From Microvirga lotononidis (GTDB lineage: Bacteria > Pseudomonadota > Alphaproteobacteria > Rhizobiales > Beijerinckiaceae), in contig NZ_CP141049.1 in NCBI RefSeq assembly GCF_034627025.1, positions 248,001 through 312,000 of the forward strand: DNA of 64,000 bases. Reading direction: 5' to 3'. Within the stretch, counting starts at the first letter, position 1. Every line of letters starts with the position of its first letter. The position numbers and the translations under genes are program-made. The notes beneath the pieces were generated by a model that worked only from the letters and a program-made list of their open reading frames with translations, ran no database searches and was not told where the DNA came from. This document shows positions 1-8,749 of the stretch, in pieces.

Positions 1-45
1 ATTATGTTTGGCTCTGAGCCGCAATCATTGACCAGGAGTGTTGCT

Positions 46-660
46 ATGCACGCCCTCATCGTCGTTGCGCATCCCGATCCCAACTCACTCACCCATAGTG
101 TCGCCGGCCATCTTGCCGAGGGCGTGGCCTCCTCCGGTCATACGTTCGAAATCGCGGATCTTGCGGCGGAAGGCTTCGATCCGAGGTTCACCGCAGCCGA
201 CGTCGCTCTCTTTCGCAGGGAGGCGCCACCCCCTGGTGATGTTGCCGCCGAGCAGGCGAGGATTGATCGGGCTGACGCGCTCGTGCTGGCCTACCCCGTC
301 TATTGGTGGTCAATGCCTGGGCTGCTCAAGGGATGGATCGATCGTGTGTTTGCCAATGGCTGGGCCTACGATGAGGGCTCGGATGGCAAGATTGTAAAGA
401 AGCTTCGCCACCTTCAGGTCCACCTCGTTGCCATTGGTGGCGCCGATCTGCGAACTTATGCCCGTCACGGCTACTTTGGCGCCATGAGAACACAGATCGA
501 TCACGGGATCTTTGATTACTGCGGCGCACGTGTTGGGACGTCGGAGCTCCTGGTTCCAGCGGAAACGCAGGATCCCCGTTCTCATCCGGATGCTGCATAT
601 GCCATCGGCTGCAACCTCTTCAAGGCGTCGGAGCGACGCGAGGCTCCCGAGGCGGCATAA
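46..660 (+). CDS. Flavodoxin-fold NAD(P)H oxidoreductase (KefF/MdaB type)
   Basis: The 204-residue product opens with a beta-strand and phosphate loop (ALIVVAHPDPNSLTHS) typical of flavodoxin-like NAD(P)H:quinone reductases, followed by YPVYWWSMPGLLKGWIDRVF, the family signature around the FMN and dimer interface. It should be a soluble FMN enzyme reducing quinones or similar electrophiles with NAD(P)H. The start at 46 is preferred over an in-frame ATG at 4 because AGGAG lies 8 bases before it and the conserved fold begins directly there. No partner gene is close by on this strand. Family assignment is firm; the substrate is not known. Confidence 0.88.
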   Translation: MHALIVVAHPDPNSLTHSVAGHLAEGVASSGHTFEIADLAAEGFDPRFTAADVALFRREAPPPGDVAAEQARIDRADALVLAYPVYWWSMPGLLKGWIDRVFANGWAYDEGSDGKIVKKLRHLQVHLVAIGGADLRTYARHGYFGAMRTQIDHGIFDYCGARVGTSELLVPAETQDPRSHPDAAYAIGCNLFKASERREAPEAA

Positions 661-1003
661 GCGCGTAGCTCGCGGGGCTGCCGACCCACCACGAACGCGA
701 TCTCGTTGCCCCCAGCAGCATCAGCCCCTCCAGCGTGGTTGGAGCCGCCAGGCCTCTGGCCGCTTGCACATCGTCCCCCGGCTTAAGGCACGCAACTTCT
801 GAAGGTCGGGAAACGACACATTCGCGAACTAGGCCGAAGGTCTGTTGAGGAAGGGGACAGCAGACCTTCCTGGGTCGTGGGCAACTTCCTTAGATAACCC
901 CAAGGAGACATTCCGGCTCAGCTATCCGCATAGACGTTACGGACCCCACGCGCACACACTCGGCCCATACTCAGGGCTTGCGACACAGCCCCAATCGAGA
1001 AGC
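661..1003. other. Intergenic stretch, no gene seen
   Basis: This stretch lies between the oxidoreductase stop and the convergent stop of the ABC-2 permease. I see no convincing coding frame, strong terminator hairpin or repeat in it. Confidence 0.5.
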
Positions 1004-2173
1004 TCAGTCGAGCGTCTGCCGAAACCGCAGAACGGCGATGATCATCGCCGCCAGTGTGAAGGCGGCGAGCGCCAGCACGTCGACCTGAAGATCCATAAAG
1101 CCAGCCCCTTTCAGCATGACGCCGCGCACGATGCGCAGGTAGTGGGTCAGGGGCAGGATCTCGCCGATGGTCTGCGCCCACACCGGCATGCCGCGGAACG
1201 GGAACATAAATCCTGAGAGCAGCATGTTCGGAAGAAAGAAGAAGAACGACATCTGCATCGCCTGGAGCTGGCTCGTGGCGATGGTCGAGAAGGTGTAGCC
1301 CACTGACAGGTTGGCCAGGATGAACAACAGCGTCAGCGCTACGAGAACCGGGAGGCTGCCGATGATGGGCACGCCGAAGAGAATCTTGGCGGCCCCGAGG
1401 ATCAACCCCGCCTGCATGCTGCCAATTGCCAGGTAAGGGCCAATCTTTCCCAGCATGATCTCGACGGGGCGGATCGGCATGGCAAGCAGGCTCTCCATAG
1501 TGCCGCGCTCAACCTCCCGCGTGACCGAGAGCGCCGTGAAGATCAGCATGGTCAGCGTCAGGATTGTGCCCATGAGGCCGGGTACAATGTTGAGGCGTGT
1601 CTCGCCGGCCGGGTTGTAGCGGCGGTGAATGCGTAATTCGTAGGGCAGGGGCTTCGGCGCGAGATTAGCCACCGATCCGGTGAGCTCGCGAGAGAAGACG
1701 CTCGATGATAGACCCTGTAAGGCCGACACCGCGCCTCCGGCCGCCACGGGGTCGCTCGCATCCGCGATCACCAGCACGGCGGGGCGTTCGCCGCGGATCA
1801 GGTCGCGGCCGAAATGGGCCGGGATCTGCACGCCGAACTGGACCCGGCCCGACAGGATGAGATGATCGAGCTCCTCCTCGCTCGCAGCGCTCGCCTGGAT
1901 GTCGAAATATTCGCTCACCTGCATGGCCGCCAGAAAGGAGCGTGCAAAAGAGCTCTCGTCCTGAATCAGTACTGCGGTCGGCAGGTGTTTGGGGTCGGTA
2001 TTGATGGCGTAGCCGAACAGGAAGAGCTGGAAGAGCGGGATGAAGATCATTGTCGCAAACGTAATGCGGTCGCGACGAAGCTGCAGCAGCTCCTTGATGA
2101 AGGCGGCGTAGATGCGTTCCATCGAAGCCTGGAGGCCCTGCGTGTGCCGCGGGATGGCCGCTCCGACGCTCAT
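1004..2173 (-). CDS. ABC-2 type transporter permease
   Basis: The 389-residue protein has one N-terminal membrane segment (ITFATMIFIPLFQLFLFGYA), a large extracytoplasmic domain of about 150 residues, then five C-terminal membrane segments. This is the YhhJ/YbhR plan of ABC-2 exporters of drugs or organic ions. The signature VTREVERGTMESLLAMPIRP is the conserved ABC-2 loop. It is the last gene of a four-gene operon and overlaps the ATPase gene by 4 bases. With the HlyD-like adaptor it should form an inner-membrane exporter pumping toward the periplasm or an outer-membrane channel. No outer-membrane partner is encoded in the window. Confidence 0.92.
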   Translation of the reverse strand: MSVGAAIPRHTQGLQASMERIYAAFIKELLQLRRDRITFATMIFIPLFQLFLFGYAINTDPKHLPTAVLIQDESSFARSFLAAMQVSEYFDIQASAASEEELDHLILSGRVQFGVQIPAHFGRDLIRGERPAVLVIADASDPVAAGGAVSALQGLSSSVFSRELTGSVANLAPKPLPYELRIHRRYNPAGETRLNIVPGLMGTILTLTMLIFTALSVTREVERGTMESLLAMPIRPVEIMLGKIGPYLAIGSMQAGLILGAAKILFGVPIIGSLPVLVALTLLFILANLSVGYTFSTIATSQLQAMQMSFFFFLPNMLLSGFMFPFRGMPVWAQTIGEILPLTHYLRIVRGVMLKGAGFMDLQVDVLALAAFTLAAMIIAVLRFRQTLD

Positions 2174-3126
2174 GCGAAATTATCCTTCGTGCGACTCATC
2201 AGGTCGATGAACACATCCTCGAGACTTGCATGGCCTGGGGTCCAGACCTGTGGTCCGCTCTCCCGCAGGTCATGTGTCGCCGCGTCGAGCCGTTTCGCAT
2301 CGCGTCCGCTCACGTGCAGCGCCGTACCAAAGGGCGCCACCATGTCGACGCCGGGGAGAGACTTCAGGTGCTCGGCCAGGCCCGCGAGCTCTGGACCCGT
2401 GACATTGTAGGTGGTCAGGTGCGCGTTCGCGATCACCTCATCGACCGAGCCCTGCGTGAGCAGGTCCCCATAGGCGATGTAGGCAATCTCGTGGCAGCGC
2501 TCGGCTTCGTCCATGTAGTGGGTTGAGACCAGCACCGTGATGCCCTCATGGGCCAGCGTGTGGATCTCATCCCAAAAGTCACGGCGGGCCTTCGGATCGA
2601 CGCCGGCGGTCGGTTCATCGAGCAACAGGAGTTGTGGGCCCGGCAAGATGCAGGCACCAAGCGCCAAGCGCTGCTTCCAGCCCCCCGACAATTCACCCGC
2701 GAGCTGCTCGGCGCGGTTCTCGAGCCCGAGCCGGCGGATCGCGCCGCCAGCCGCCGCGTGCGGATCGGCGATGTTGTAGACACGAGCAACGAATTCGAGA
2801 TTTTCGCGGATCGAGAGATCGGCATAGAGGGAGAAACGCTGGGTCATGTAGCCCACGTGGCGTTTGATCTCGACCGACTGCGTGCGGATGTCATAGCCCA
2901 AGCAGATGCCACGCCCGTCGTCCGGCGTCAGCAGCCCGCAGAGCATACGCAGCGTGGTGGTCTTGCCGCTGCCGTTGGGGCCAAGAAAGCCGTAGATCAG
3001 CCCGCGACGGACCTGCATGGATAGATTTCGCACCACAGTCCGGCCACCGAAAGATTTGGTGAGCCCATGCACGTCGATGACGACGTCGGACGAGCTCGCG
3101 GACAGGGCGGCCGGGCCGGTGCTCAT
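2170..3126 (-). CDS. ABC transporter ATP-binding protein (efflux, DrrA/CcmA type)
   Basis: A single nucleotide-binding domain of 318 residues. It shows Walker A GPNGSGKTT, Q-loop region GYMTQRFSLYADLSIRENL, signature LSGGWKQRLALG, Walker B LLLLDEPTAGVD and a switch histidine in VLVSTHYMDEAERC. The last 100 residues are the C-terminal extension common in ABC-2 export ATPases. Stop and start overlaps of 4 bases with both neighbours indicate translational coupling. It powers the adjacent permease. The variant glycine-tryptophan in the signature (SGGWKQ) is usual for this subfamily. Confidence 0.94.
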   Translation of the reverse strand: MSTGPAALSASSSDVVIDVHGLTKSFGGRTVVRNLSMQVRRGLIYGFLGPNGSGKTTTLRMLCGLLTPDDGRGICLGYDIRTQSVEIKRHVGYMTQRFSLYADLSIRENLEFVARVYNIADPHAAAGGAIRRLGLENRAEQLAGELSGGWKQRLALGACILPGPQLLLLDEPTAGVDPKARRDFWDEIHTLAHEGITVLVSTHYMDEAERCHEIAYIAYGDLLTQGSVDEVIANAHLTTYNVTGPELAGLAEHLKSLPGVDMVAPFGTALHVSGRDAKRLDAATHDLRESGPQVWTPGHASLEDVFIDLMSRTKDNFA

Positions 3127-4112
3127 GATCCTGCCTCCGTCTCGATTGGCGTGACAGTCACAGGCAGGCCGATCGGCAATTCGGCACCGTCGACGGGGCG
3201 CGCCTCAACCCGGAAAACAAGCTTGGCGCGCTCCTCCTCGCTGAAGACAATAGGCGGAGTGAACTCGGCCTCGCGGGCGATGAAGCTGATCCGTGCCTGG
3301 AGGCGCGTTGGGCAGCTGTCGCATGAGAGACCAACGAAGGTGCCCAGCGCAAGGGTGGAGAGGCGCGGCTCCGGAACGTAGAAGCGAATGCGCCGGTTCT
3401 CCGGCGGCAGCAGCGCGAGGACCGGTTGACTGGCACTCACCGTTTCGCCAGCGCGGAAATAGACGTCCTGGACCTGGGCTGCGGCGGGCGCGACCACCTG
3501 GCGACGGGCGAGGCGTGTCTCGGCTTGGCGGAGAGCCGCCTCAGCAGCCTGTACGGAAGCTTCGGCGGCCCTGATCTCGGCGGTACGGCCAGTGATCTGT
3601 CCAGCCTCAATTTGGCGCTGCGCCTCTTCCACGGCAGCCTTGTCGCGCTCGAAGGCGGTGCGGGCCTGATCGAACTGGGCCTTAGAGGCGATGCCACGCT
3701 CGAAGAGAGTATGTTGCCGGTCGAGCTCGGCTTGTGAGAGGCTGAGCTGCGCTTGTGCCCGCCCCTCTTGGGCCTTCAGAATTGCGATCTGCTCCGGGCG
3801 CTGCAGAGCAGTCTGGAGATCGGCCAACTGGGCTCTGGCCTGATGCAGCCGCGCCTCGGCTTCGTTGCGCTGAGCAATCTGCATGGAGGATTCGAGCCTG
3901 AAGAGCAGTTGGCCTTGCGTGACCCGGTCGGCGGAATCGACCGCAAGCTGTTCGATGCGCCCGCCGTCTTCCGGCGCCATGAAGATCAAGTAGCCTTCGA
4001 CGTAGCCCTGAAAGCCGGTGTCGCTCGCCTGTGGGCGCAGCAGGAACCAAGCACTGGCCCCGCCCGCCAGGAGCAGGACCGCAAGAGTAGCGATGGCCAG
4101 CCTGCGTTTCAT
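3123..4112 (-). CDS. HlyD-family periplasmic adaptor (YbhG type)
   Basis: The 329-residue membrane-fusion protein has an N-terminal signal anchor (LAIATLAVLLLAGGASAWFLL) and a biotinyl-lipoyl-like segment (GYVEGYLIFMAPEDGGRIEQL). A long helical hairpin follows at about residues 80-200, rich in Ala, Gln and Glu, and then a beta-barrel region after RRQVVAPAAAQVQDVYFRAGETV. Such adaptors link an inner-membrane ABC pump to an outer-membrane channel. It overlaps the ATPase and TetR genes by 4 bases on each side. A residue pair CDSC near position 270 could form a disulfide, which is slightly unusual. Confidence 0.92.
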   Translation of the reverse strand: MKRRLAIATLAVLLLAGGASAWFLLRPQASDTGFQGYVEGYLIFMAPEDGGRIEQLAVDSADRVTQGQLLFRLESSMQIAQRNEAEARLHQARAQLADLQTALQRPEQIAILKAQEGRAQAQLSLSQAELDRQHTLFERGIASKAQFDQARTAFERDKAAVEEAQRQIEAGQITGRTAEIRAAEASVQAAEAALRQAETRLARRQVVAPAAAQVQDVYFRAGETVSASQPVLALLPPENRRIRFYVPEPRLSTLALGTFVGLSCDSCPTRLQARISFIAREAEFTPPIVFSEEERAKLVFRVEARPVDGAELPIGLPVTVTPIETEAGS

Positions 4113-4756
4113 GACGAGGGATCTTTCAGCGCCTTCATCATGAGAGCGAGATGCGCCTCCAGCATCGCGCCAACATCGATCGGCTCAAGTCGCTGGAACA
4201 AACTCGTCCAGAGAAGCGCCACCAGCCCCGGCGCGATGGCAAGCTGGGGAAACCGCACGAGCTCGTCCGAGCGGAACTCGCCGCGGGCGACGCCGCGCTC
4301 GGCAATGGTGCGCAGAAGTCCCAGACCGCGGCTGATGACCTCGCGATGATAGATTTCCGCGAGTTCGGGGAAGCGGGACGCCTCCCGCAGCAGCAGGCGC
4401 ACGATATCGCCCCGACGGGTGCCAAGCACCTCCTGGTGCAGGAAGGCAAAGAGGGCCTTGAGTTGCTCCTCGGCTGGGATGTCGAGGGCGAGGACCTTTT
4501 GCTCGATTGTTGCGATCGCTCCACCGATTCCGGATTGTGCCAGTGCCTCGAATAGCGCCTGCTTGGATGGCACGTAGAGGTAAATCGTGCCCTTGGCGAC
4601 GCCGGCCCGGGCGGCCACGTCGTCGAGGCGGGCTTCTGCGAAACCATTGTCCAGGAAGACGTCGAGCGCGGCGTCGAGGATCGCCTGAAGCTTCGCTCGG
4701 CGCTCGCTCTCGCTTCGGGCGGGGGTATTCTTGAAAGCATGCCGCTTCGTCGCCAT
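4109..4756 (-). CDS. TetR-family repressor of the efflux operon
   Basis: The 215-residue protein has a helix-turn-helix near residues 25-70 (ILDAALDVFLDNGFAEARLDDVAARAGVAKGTIYLYVPSK in outline) and a helical ligand domain resembling the TetR C-terminal family near YbiH/CecR. It is first in the operon with HlyD, ATPase and permease genes, overlapping the next gene by 4 bases. A perfect palindrome lies 18 bases before the start codon, so autorepression relieved by a pump substrate is the simplest model. The inducer cannot be read from sequence. Confidence 0.93.
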   Translation of the reverse strand: MATKRHAFKNTPARSESERRAKLQAILDAALDVFLDNGFAEARLDDVAARAGVAKGTIYLYVPSKQALFEALAQSGIGGAIATIEQKVLALDIPAEEQLKALFAFLHQEVLGTRRGDIVRLLLREASRFPELAEIYHREVISRGLGLLRTIAERGVARGEFRSDELVRFPQLAIAPGLVALLWTSLFQRLEPIDVGAMLEAHLALMMKALKDPSS

Positions 4757-4773
4757 TGCCTACCGTCTCGCTT

Positions 4774-4793
4774 ATGACTGACTGGTCAGTCAT
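4774..4793. promoter_or_regulatory. Palindromic operator for the TetR regulator
   Basis: Two perfect 9-base arms, ATGACTGAC and GTCAGTCAT, flank a 2-base centre. TGACTGAC/GTCAGTCA arms are common in operators of TetR repressors of this class. It sits 18 bases before the regulator start, where bound protein would block the efflux operon promoter. Confidence 0.8.
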
Positions 4794-4946
4794 TTTACTC
4801 CGTCCGCAGTTCTGTGTCGAGGCGTAAGCTCGCTGGGTGGGAAGAGCCCAACGAGCGACTGCGGAATGTCTCTTCTTGGCGATGTTGAAAAATTCTCGGG
4901 TGCTGCTTCGTCTGCCTATACGTGGCGCCTGAGGGGCCGATCAGAC

Positions 4947-5150
4947 TGTGAATCAGCACCGAATGCAGACCCTTTAGCCATTTGCAGTTAGGCATATGAC
5001 GTCGCTAGCGAATTCATGGCGTCAGCGGGGTCATCGTCGGCGCCGATCGTAACCCCGCTGGATTTCTGGGTTGGGTCGCTCAACCAAGGCGTTGCGCTTC
5101 CCCAAGCAGGGGTCGAAGCTTCGGTGCCGATTCACAGGCAGCCAAACGCT
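4947..5150. repeat. Dispersed repeat, copy A
   Basis: This non-coding segment can be aligned by eye with 30499-30705. Shared words are TGTGAATCAGC, CGAATGC, GCTAGCGA, TTCAT, CGCCGATCGT, CAACCAAGGC or AAACCAAGGC, and TTCGGTGC, in the same order and spacing. The opening word resembles the repeated terminal motifs of IS21-like elements, so it is probably the relic of an insertion-sequence end. The remaining bases between the operator and 5296 show nothing else. Confidence 0.55.
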
Positions 5151-5296
5151 GATTGGATCAGGGGCCTTGCGCCTGCCCCGCGATTTACCTGGGTTGGGCT
5201 TTGATGTCTTCGCCATGCCATCGATATGGATGCTCGTGAGGCAACGATCCAGGAGCTATTCCGGGAGAACCGTAGACCAGCCTGCCTCTCCGATCA

Positions 5297-5689
5297 TCAG
5301 GACAGCAAGGGCTGTGGTGATCCCCGGAGGTCTGCCTGAGCGCCCAGTCTGCTCGACGACTGGACCTTCGCTCCAGCCTTCAGCCTTGCGTTCTCGACCC
5401 GGAGCGCATCGACCTTCTCCACATGCTCCCGGTTGGCGCGGGTCAGTTCTTTGATTTCACCCTTCAGGTCCGCGATCTCAGCTTTCAGTTCTTCACGCTC
5501 GGCGGTAAGGCCATCCTCGTGTCTAGCCTGGGCCTGGAACTCACGAATTTGCTGCTTCTGATCCGCAACCTTCTCTTGCAGCGTCCTGATCTGCTGCTCA
5601 GCTTTCGCGAGCAGTCGCTTCAGGTCCTTTACCTGCTGCTCGGCCTCACCGGGTTCGGTGAGCTTTCGGTCTGAGCCGGTGCGAATCAT
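5297..5689 (-). CDS. Small coiled-coil protein of unknown function
   Basis: The 130-residue product is almost wholly a predicted coiled coil from about residue 10 to 105. It is rich in Glu, Lys, Gln and Leu in heptads (EQQVKDLKRLLAKAEQQI, LKAEIADLKGEIKELTR). I do not recognise a family. The start at 5689 is chosen because AAAGG lies upstream at normal spacing; an earlier ATG at 5731 has no visible ribosome site. The gene stands alone between a repeat and gene fragments. It could be a structural or scaffold protein, or the tail of a lost larger gene. Confidence 0.55.
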   Translation of the reverse strand: MIRTGSDRKLTEPGEAEQQVKDLKRLLAKAEQQIRTLQEKVADQKQQIREFQAQARHEDGLTAEREELKAEIADLKGEIKELTRANREHVEKVDALRVENARLKAGAKVQSSSRLGAQADLRGSPQPLLS

Positions 5690-5919
5690 GATCTGGTGGA
5701 CCTTTCTTGATCTATGCCTCAGAAAGAACAAACATAGAACCTATATCAGGGTCAAGTCACGCTTTGACCTCCTGCATCTTCCTTCGAGTTTGCTGCGAGC
5801 CGTCCGAGAGATCGGTTTTGACAGCCTTGGTAGGGATAGGGGCGGAGAAGCTCCATCTCGTCAGCAGCGCCATCCAGCGATAAAGTCGAAGAGGCTGGGA
5901 ATTACTCCTGGCAGGCACC

Positions 5920-6210
5920 ATGAACCAGATGTTCCGACCCGCACAGGCCGACCAGCGACCTGCCCTGGAGACCCTCGCGGGCTCAGTCGAGCGCGTCACC
6001 TTCCACAATGCGGACAATGGCTTTGCCGTCCTGAAGGTGCATACGCGGGGCAAACGTGACCTTGTGACAGTCGTGGGCCATACCCCGGCGGTGTCGGCCG
6101 GGGAGTGGATCACGGCAAGCGGACTATGGATCAGCGACCGCACGCACGGCCTCCAGTTCAAGGCCGAGGTTCTGAAGACCACCCCGCCGACTGGGGCAGA
6201 GGGCATTGAG
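5920..6210 (+). pseudogene. RecD2-like helicase, N-terminal fragment
   Basis: Residues 18-97 match the N-terminal OB-type domain of RecD2/RecD-like helicases: LAGSVERVTFHNADNGFAVL, then KVHTRGKRDLVTVVGHTP and SGLWISDRTHGLQFKAE. Intact RecD2 proteins exceed 700 residues and carry helicase motifs; here the homology stops near 6210 after TGAEGIE. The frame then runs into unrelated sequence and ends at 6246. The start and upstream region look native, so this is the 5' end of a gene cut by a deletion or recombination. Confidence 0.7.
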
Positions 6211-6215
6211 AATTT

Positions 6216-6458
6216 GTGGAAGGGCCGATGCTCGTTTGCGAGTTGATGGGCCGGGTGATCGCGAGGATGTGCTCCGGCTCCAAACTGCCGGGGCTGCTCG
6301 ATCTCTCTCTGTCCCGCCCGTTGGTGACGGTGCCGCTCGGCGTCAAACTGCTGAAGGTCACCCCAAAAGCAGTGGACCTCATGCTGCAGCAGTTAGGCGG
6401 GGCCCTTCTGCGGGAACTCACGGGCCGGACCCGCTATCGAGCGTGGGGCATCGTCTAA
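6216..6458 (+). pseudogene. C-terminal HTH fragment of a DUF1612-type protein
   Basis: The last 60 codons (LLDLSLSRPLVTVPLGVKLL, then VTPKAVDLMLQQL and GRTRYRAWGIV) resemble the C-terminal helix-turn-helix of the rhizobial DUF1612/RHE_PE00001 family, whose full proteins run about 350 residues. Only the tail remains, joined directly to the RecD2-like fragment in another frame. The two fragments mark one rearrangement scar. Identification is from memory of the conserved ending and is moderately sure. Confidence 0.5.
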
Positions 6459-6478
6459 CAGCCGCCGACATCAGTTCT

Positions 6479-8647
6479 CTAGCGCCACATTCCCCGCATC
6501 TTGGCTCCAATGTCGATGCGAACGTCTCTGGTGAACGATGGTCCGGTTGGTTGTTCCGGTGCGACCAGCGGCCATGATCTCTTCTCAAACTGTTTCAGGA
6601 GGGCGCTTGGAATGAATCGGGTGCGGGCGGCATAAACATGACGATCACCCGTGGCGGGTTGTTGATGGGTGAAGAACCGCTGCGGCACAACGAGGTGTAG
6701 ACTGTCCTTGGCCCGCGTCATGGCGACGTAGAGAACCCGCCGCTCCTCCTCGATCTCCGCCGTGGTGCCGGTACCGAGATCGGACGGGATGCAGCCATCG
6801 ACCACGTTCAGCACGAACACCGACTTCCATTCCTGGCCCTTGGCGGAATGGATGGTCGACAGGATCAGGTAGTCCTCATCGCGCAGAGGCACTCCAGCCT
6901 GATCGCTCGTGGCATCCGGCGGATCGAGTGTAAGCTCGGTCAGGAAGCGCTCGCGGGAGGTATAGCCTCCTGCAATCTGCTCCAACTGGATCAGGTCGGC
7001 TTTGCGGGTCGCGGCATCATCGTGCATACGCTCGAGGTGGGGCTCGTACCAGGTTCGCGCCTGTTCGAGTTCCGCCGGCCATCCTGGGGTGCCCGCGCGA
7101 AGCTGTGCAATCGTGTCGACAAACCGGTGCCACTCGTCTCCTGCCCGGGGCGGGGAAGGCACTTCCAGCAGCGCTCCGATCGGATCGGCGGCGTCATGCA
7201 TGCGATCGAGCACGCGCTGAGCCGAGGTCGGCCCGACGCCGGGCAGAAGCTGCATCAGCCGGAAGCCGGCGACCCGATCGCGTGGGTTCTGGACGAAGCG
7301 CAGCATCGCCAGCACGTCCTTGACGTGGGCGGCGTCAAGGAACTTGAGGCCCCCGAACTTCACGAAGGGGACGTTACGGCGGGTCAGCTCCACCTCCAGC
7401 GGTCCACTGTGATGGGAGGTGCGAAACAGCACCGCCTGCTGCTTGAGACTCATCCCGTTCTCGCGGTTCGCCAGCACCTGCTCGACCACGTAGCGGGCCT
7501 GATCGCCCTCGTCGCGCACGGCCACCAGCTGCGGCCGCTCGGCAGAGGTTCGGTCTGTCCAGAGGTTCTTGGTGAAGCGCTCCGAGGCGAGCTCGATCAC
7601 CGCATTGGCCGCGGCCAGGATCGGCTGGGAGGAGCGGTAGTTGCGGTCGAGGGTGACGATCTCAGCTGGCGGACTGAACTGCGCCGGGAAATCCAGGATG
7701 TTGCGGACGGTCGCAGCGCGGAAGGAATAGATCGACTGGGCATCGTCTCCAACAACCGTCAGCCCCTGGCCGTCGGGCTTGAGGGCGAGCAGGATCGAGG
7801 ACTGCAGCCGGTTCGTGTCCTGGTACTCGTCGACGAGGACATGATCAAAGCGCCCACCCAGTTCGGCTGCGATCGAGGGTTCGGCGGCCATCTGGGACCA
7901 GTAGAGCAGAAGGTCGTCGTAATCGAGCACGTTCTGGCGCTGTTTGGCCTCGACATAGGACGCAAACAACTGCCGCAACTCGGTGGTCCAGCCGGCGCAC
8001 CATGGATACGAGGCTCGCAGCACCTCCTCGAGGGCCGTCTCGGCGTTCACGCAACGGGAGTAGATCGCCAGACAGGTGCCTTTGGCGGGAAAGCGGCTCT
8101 CCGTCGAGGAGAACCCGCGTTCGTGCCGGACGAGGTTCATCAGGTCAGCCGAGTCCTCGCGGTCATGGATCGTGAAGGCAGGGTCGAGACCGATTTCGGG
8201 CGCGTAGTCGCGCAGGAGCCTAGCGCCGATGCCGTGGAACGTGCCGGCCCAGGTGAGGGCGTCGGTCATCACGCCAGCGCTCTGTCCCAGAACCTGGCTC
8301 GCGATCCGCTCGACCCGGCGCGCCATCTCGGCGGCGGCCCGACGGGAGAAGGTCAGCAGGAGGATGCGGCGGGGATCGGCGCCGTTGACGATCAGATGCG
8401 CCACCCGGTGGGCCAAGGTGTTGGTCTTGCCCGATCCTGCCCCGGCAATCACCAAGAGCGGGCGCGGCGAGGGCGGAGCCCTCCCGTCGTTGACACCATG
8501 TTCCACTGCCCGCCGCTGCTGTGGGTTGAGTTTGTCGAGATAACCGCCCGAAATGGACACTGACGAATCGCCCCCTGCTTCTTCTCGGACGATTGATCCT
8601 TGTTTCTGGTTTTGTTCGCAAGGGAAGATGGGCTGCTCCCGATCCAA
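6479..8647 (-). CDS. UvrD/Rep-type ATP-dependent DNA helicase
   Basis: This 722-residue superfamily 1A 3'-5' helicase has its motifs in order. Motif I is AGAGSGKTNTLAHR and Ia is LLTFSRRAAAEMARR. Motif II is DEYQDTNR, III is VGDDAQSIYSFRAA and IV is LDRNYRSSQPIL. Motif V is STIHSAKGQEWKSVFV and VI is YVAMTRAKDSLHL. It should unwind DNA in repair or restart of replication. It is shorter than chromosomal UvrD (about 780 or more) and sits among accessory genes, so it is likely an extra paralogue. The first 35 codons before LNQQQR-like LNPQQRRAVEHG are poorly conserved, so a later start is possible. Confidence 0.93.
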   Translation of the reverse strand: MDREQPIFPCEQNQKQGSIVREEAGGDSSVSISGGYLDKLNPQQRRAVEHGVNDGRAPPSPRPLLVIAGAGSGKTNTLAHRVAHLIVNGADPRRILLLTFSRRAAAEMARRVERIASQVLGQSAGVMTDALTWAGTFHGIGARLLRDYAPEIGLDPAFTIHDREDSADLMNLVRHERGFSSTESRFPAKGTCLAIYSRCVNAETALEEVLRASYPWCAGWTTELRQLFASYVEAKQRQNVLDYDDLLLYWSQMAAEPSIAAELGGRFDHVLVDEYQDTNRLQSSILLALKPDGQGLTVVGDDAQSIYSFRAATVRNILDFPAQFSPPAEIVTLDRNYRSSQPILAAANAVIELASERFTKNLWTDRTSAERPQLVAVRDEGDQARYVVEQVLANRENGMSLKQQAVLFRTSHHSGPLEVELTRRNVPFVKFGGLKFLDAAHVKDVLAMLRFVQNPRDRVAGFRLMQLLPGVGPTSAQRVLDRMHDAADPIGALLEVPSPPRAGDEWHRFVDTIAQLRAGTPGWPAELEQARTWYEPHLERMHDDAATRKADLIQLEQIAGGYTSRERFLTELTLDPPDATSDQAGVPLRDEDYLILSTIHSAKGQEWKSVFVLNVVDGCIPSDLGTGTTAEIEEERRVLYVAMTRAKDSLHLVVPQRFFTHQQPATGDRHVYAARTRFIPSALLKQFEKRSWPLVAPEQPTGPSFTRDVRIDIGAKMRGMWR

Positions 8648-8749
8648 ATCCTGTTGGGAGGGGTGTGATCTTCGGAACGGCAGACAAGTTTGGTAAGGGA
8701 CTGCAGATTACCGTGCAGCGGCGTCGTTCCTAGGGCCGGAGAAAGAGCC

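Noticed and set aside
6848..8563. 571-codon open frame on the plus strand
   Set aside because: It lies wholly antisense to the UvrD-type helicase and has no protein-family features; GC-rich codon bias creates such frames.
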